This document shows, in pieces, positions 5,422-7,529 of a stretch of DNA of 7,529 nucleotides. The DNA is from Dehalococcoidales bacterium (GTDB taxonomy: Bacteria > Chloroflexota > Dehalococcoidia > Dehalococcoidales > ARS1013): NCBI GenBank assembly GCA_002690375.1, contig NZEH01000063.1, forward strand, positions 1 to 7,529. Reading direction: 5' to 3'. Position 1 is the stretch's first letter. Every line of letters starts with the position of its first letter. A model generated the notes under the pieces. It was not told where the DNA came from. It worked only from the letters and a program-made list of their open reading frames with translations, and searched no databases. The position numbers were made by a program, and so were the translations under genes.

Positions 5422-6705
5422 ATGAGTAAAATACCCTCGAGTACCAGGGTTGCCCTAGATACCTTGGGCTGTAAGTTAAATCAAGCTGAAACCGAGCTTC
5501 TGGCTAGAGAGTTTGCTGGGGTAGGTTGCAGACTGGTATCTTCAGTTGATGAGGCTGATGTCTATGTTCTTAATACCTGCACTGTTACCCAGATTGCCGA
5601 TCGTAAATCTCGCCATTTCTTGAGACTGGCTCGGCGCCGAAATCCCGATGCTTTTATTGTGGCTAGTGGTTGCTATGCCCAGCGAGCCTCTGGGGAGCTG
5701 GCTCAGCTTGATGAGGTTGACCTTGTTCTGGATAATAGCCAAAAGCAGGATATAGTTACTTTTCTTCGGGCATCAGGTTGCCTAACCCGATTGGACTGTG
5801 TTCAAGATGAACTAACAAGTAGCCATTGCAATGGTTTTAGAAAGCGCGCCTTTATCAAGGTTCAGGATGGCTGTGATAATTTCTGTGCCTATTGTATTGT
5901 GCCTCTGGTGCGGACCAAAAAGAAAAGCCTGTCGCTGGAGAAGGTTGTTGCCGAGGTCAGGGCAAGGGTTAATGATGGCTATAAAGAGGTGGTCTTAACC
6001 GGCACCGAGATTGGCTCTTATAGCTGTAATGGACTTAAGTTAGGGGAGATGCTTGGTCGTGTATTAGCCGAGACCGATGTTATGCGGTTGAGGCTGTCTT
6101 CTCTTCAGCCCCAGGAAATAAGACCTGAGTTTATTAGACTTTGGCGTGAGCCAAGGCTATGCCGTCATTTTCATCTTTCTCTGCAGAGTGGTAGCGATGG
6201 GATCCTTGAGCGGATGGGGCGTCATTACTCGGCTGGTGATTTTGAGCAGGCGGTTACTGTAATCCGCTCGGTTGTGCCGGATGCAGCTATTACCACTGAT
6301 GTTATTGTTGGTTTCCCAGGTGAGACTGAGGATGAGTGTCAAGAGAGCTATAACTTTTGCAAAAAGCTTTTCTTTGGCCGCATCCATGTTTTCTCCTATT
6401 CATCACGCCCCGCAACCGCCGCCGCCCAGATGCCGGGGCAGGTAAAAGCTCAGGTGAAAAAGAGCCGAAGCCAAAAAATGCTGGCTTTAGCTGAAGAAAG
6501 CGCCCGTAACTTCCGCCAGCAATTCTTGGGTAGGGTTATACCGGTCCTTTGGGAGCAAAAGTCTAATGGCGTCTGGTCAGGTCTTAGCGATAACTACATA
6601 AAGGTATATACCAGAAGCAATGATGATTTAGCCAATGAGTTACTGCCGGCAAAGCTGGTGAAGCTCTATAAGGATGGGGTGTGGGGGGAAATTGTTGGCG
6701 GATAG
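5422..6705 (+). CDS. mtaB: tRNA threonylcarbamoyladenosine methylthiotransferase MtaB
   Basis: A 427-residue radical-SAM methylthiotransferase of the MiaB/RimO/MtaB group. MtaB adds the 2-methylthio group to t6A37 in tRNAs reading ANN codons. The N-terminal cluster-binding domain has Cys17 (DTLGCKLNQAETE), Cys53 (NTCTVT) and Cys84 (ASGCYAQ). The radical-SAM cluster is CDNFCAYC, with Cys151, Cys155 and Cys158. Further motifs are VVLTGTEIGSY (190-200), HLSLQSGSD (251-259) and VIVGFPGET (294-302). A C-terminal TRAM domain (about 365-425) should bind tRNA. TLGCKLNQAETE and the overall length favour MtaB over MiaB or RimO. The loop after the cluster reads VPLVRTKKKS, where relatives usually have an RG pair, so it is slightly atypical. 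The ATG has GAGG 7 nt upstream. It stands alone on the plus strand, divergent from fabF and convergent with the acetyltransferase gene. Confidence 0.94.
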   Translation: MSKIPSSTRVALDTLGCKLNQAETELLAREFAGVGCRLVSSVDEADVYVLNTCTVTQIADRKSRHFLRLARRRNPDAFIVASGCYAQRASGELAQLDEVDLVLDNSQKQDIVTFLRASGCLTRLDCVQDELTSSHCNGFRKRAFIKVQDGCDNFCAYCIVPLVRTKKKSLSLEKVVAEVRARVNDGYKEVVLTGTEIGSYSCNGLKLGEMLGRVLAETDVMRLRLSSLQPQEIRPEFIRLWREPRLCRHFHLSLQSGSDGILERMGRHYSAGDFEQAVTVIRSVVPDAAITTDVIVGFPGETEDECQESYNFCKKLFFGRIHVFSYSSRPATAAAQMPGQVKAQVKKSRSQKMLALAEESARNFRQQFLGRVIPVLWEQKSNGVWSGLSDNYIKVYTRSNDDLANELLPAKLVKLYKDGVWGEIVGG

Positions 6706-6796
6706 CTGAAATACCGTCTGTGTTGCCTTGTTATGTTTCTTCCGTCAGCAAAATATTAGCACTTTTAACCTATATTCTGTTAGTACATAAATTCCA

Positions 6797-7279
6797 CTAC
6801 TCCACCCCCATTCCCAAAACCACCGAGGTCTCAATCTGGCGGCGGGGGATGTTCCAGTAGGTCGCAAGTAGTTCGTTCCTGTTGGGTAGTAGCCTGAAGC
6901 CGCGCTTTTCATAAAAGCTTATTGCCCACTTGGCATCAGCCCAGGTGCCAACTAGAAGACGAGGTGTGGTAACCATCTCTTTAAGATGAGCCAGTAGCTT
7001 GCTGGCTATACCCCGCCCCTGCCACTTGGGTAAGACATAAGTGTGGCGGATGAGGGTAACATCTTTAATTAGCTCAAAGCCCATTATACCCACCAACTTG
7101 CCATGTCTTGCTTCCCAGCCGTAGAAGGTAATGCGTCCACATTCCTGCTCAAGCTCATCCATGATCATGTAGGGCTGGTGGTAGCAACCAGTCGGTATTT
7201 TGCCCTCATAGGCTTTGGCAGCCTCGTTAATGATAAAATAGAGCCTGCCTGTATCAGCTAACTGGCATCTACGAATCAT
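6797..7279 (-). CDS. GNAT-family N-acetyltransferase
   Basis: A 160-residue soluble protein of the GNAT superfamily, which transfers the acetyl group of acetyl-CoA to an amine. The acetyl-CoA pyrophosphate-binding motif is clear: the strand TYVLPKWQ is followed by QGRGIASKLL (87-96). The downstream ISFYEKRGFRLL (120-131) is the usual C-terminal GNAT motif. The N-terminus (INEAAKAYEGKIP) resembles a common group of small bacterial acetyltransferases of unknown substrate. The ATG at 7279 has no ribosome binding site and follows the -10 box by only 6 nt, which points to a leaderless transcript. The gene converges on mtaB with about 90 nt between the stops, where I see no hairpin plus T-run terminator. 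The substrate cannot be predicted. Confidence 0.9.
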   Translation of the reverse strand: MIRRCQLADTGRLYFIINEAAKAYEGKIPTGCYHQPYMIMDELEQECGRITFYGWEARHGKLVGIMGFELIKDVTLIRHTYVLPKWQGRGIASKLLAHLKEMVTTPRLLVGTWADAKWAISFYEKRGFRLLPNRNELLATYWNIPRRQIETSVVLGMGVE

Positions 7280-7285
7280 AGGGTT

Positions 7286-7294
7286 ATTCTAACA
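7286..7294 (-). promoter_or_regulatory. Extended -10 promoter giving a leaderless acetyltransferase mRNA
   Basis: On the minus strand, TGTTAGAAT (TGn plus TAGAAT) ends 6 nt before the ATG at 7279. With the usual spacing from -10 to start, transcription would begin at or next to the A of the ATG. No -35 box is obvious. Confidence 0.45.
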
Positions 7295-7355
7295 TAATTT
7301 TGGGTTAGTAGAAGGGCTGTCTAAGAGTGGCAATAGCCCCTCTTTATAGTATCTT

Positions 7356-7380
7356 CCTTCTCCATTGACAATGGAAGGGG
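7356..7380. repeat. Inverted repeat in upstream region of the right-edge gene
   Basis: CCATTG-A-CAATGG (7362-7374) is a perfect dyad. Outer arms CCTTCT and AAGGGG extend it with one mismatch and two G-T pairs. No T-run follows, so it is not a good terminator; operator or chance hairpin remain open. Confidence 0.35.
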
Positions 7381-7427
7381 TTCATTCTGGATGGATTAAG
7401 GGGTGAGGTTATTATATATCTCAGAAC

Positions 7428-7460
7428 TTGGCATTTAATAACTGAATAGGGTAATATAAT
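7428..7460 (+). promoter_or_regulatory. Sigma70-like promoter for the right-edge gene
   Basis: TTGGCA at 7428-7433 (5 of 6 to TTGACA) is followed by TAATAT (7452-7457, 18-nt spacer), overlapping a perfect TATAAT (7455-7460, 21-nt spacer). The region is AT-rich, and the start would fall about 15-25 nt before the coding start. Confidence 0.5.
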
Positions 7461-7481
7461 TAGCGTTAAGGAGCGCTTATT

Positions 7482-7529
7482 TTGGGTGAGGTTATGCACC
7501 AGATTTTTGCTAAAGAGTTTAGGCCCAAA
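7482..7529 (+). CDS. 5' end of an unidentified protein gene, cut by window edge
   Basis: Sixteen codons, (M)GEVMHQIFAKEFRPK, are open to the window end. The TTG at 7482 is chosen because AAGGAG (7468-7473) lies 8 nt upstream. An in-frame ATG at 7494 is the alternative but would have a GAGG only 2 nt away. A promoter lies just upstream. The residues QIFAKEFRPK faintly recall the start of DnaX (clamp-loader tau/gamma, often Q-L-x-K-x-RP-x), but ten residues are far too few for a call. Confidence 0.5.
   Translation, partial: MGEVMHQIFAKEFRPK

Noticed and set aside
6706..6796. Bidirectional terminator between mtaB and the GNAT gene
   Set aside because: I looked for a dyad followed by T or A runs between the convergent stops and found none convincing.
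7314..7339. GGGCT / AGCCC inverted repeat as a terminator
   Set aside because: Five-base-pair stem with a 16-nt loop and no proper T-run on either strand.
1..7529. CRISPR array, tRNA or rRNA genes, insertion sequence ends
   Set aside because: No regularly spaced repeats, no tRNA-like cloverleaf, no rRNA sequence and no transposase-like protein was seen in the window.

Overview
The window reads as a compact bacterial chromosome segment of intermediate GC. Gene content, protein style and the use of a TTG start suggest Dehalococcoidia (Chloroflexota) or a close relative. That placement is an inference from gene style only, because no rRNA or other definitive marker is present.

Layout from left to right. 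(1) 1-1492, minus strand: a small membrane-protein operon read leftwards. It has a 22-codon leader ORF with a strong ribosome binding site, then an ArsP/DUF318-type permease, then a CcdA/DsbD-type thiol-disulfide membrane protein that runs off the window. (2) 1493-1706: an intergenic region with a dyad, a run of eight G and a 10-bp palindrome, but no convincing promoter or terminator. (3) 1707-5298, minus strand: a tightly packed fabF-recJ-plsY operon with gaps of 2 and 5 nt. It joins fatty-acid elongation, a single-strand DNA exonuclease and a divergent glycerol-3-phosphate acyltransferase. (4) 5299-5421: a divergent promoter region with sigma70-like promoters for fabF (minus) and mtaB (plus) around a nested inverted repeat. 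(5) 5422-6705, plus strand: mtaB, a tRNA methylthiotransferase. (6) 6797-7279, minus strand: a GNAT acetyltransferase whose promoter predicts a leaderless mRNA. (7) 7280-7529: a short regulatory region leading to the first 16 codons of a plus-strand gene cut by the window edge.

The most unusual feature is a 126-bp segment, 90% identical at nucleotide level, that lies in frame inside both the CcdA-like gene and the permease gene. These two neighbours belong to unrelated families. It encodes the same 42-residue module in each protein. Eleven of the 12 nucleotide differences fall in codons that change the amino acid. That looks like a recent copying event followed by fast protein-level divergence, or an in-frame mobile or convertible module. 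The other notable points are the leader peptide whose stop codon touches the permease start, the PlsY with substitutions at normally invariant motif positions, and the nested dyad between fabF and mtaB.
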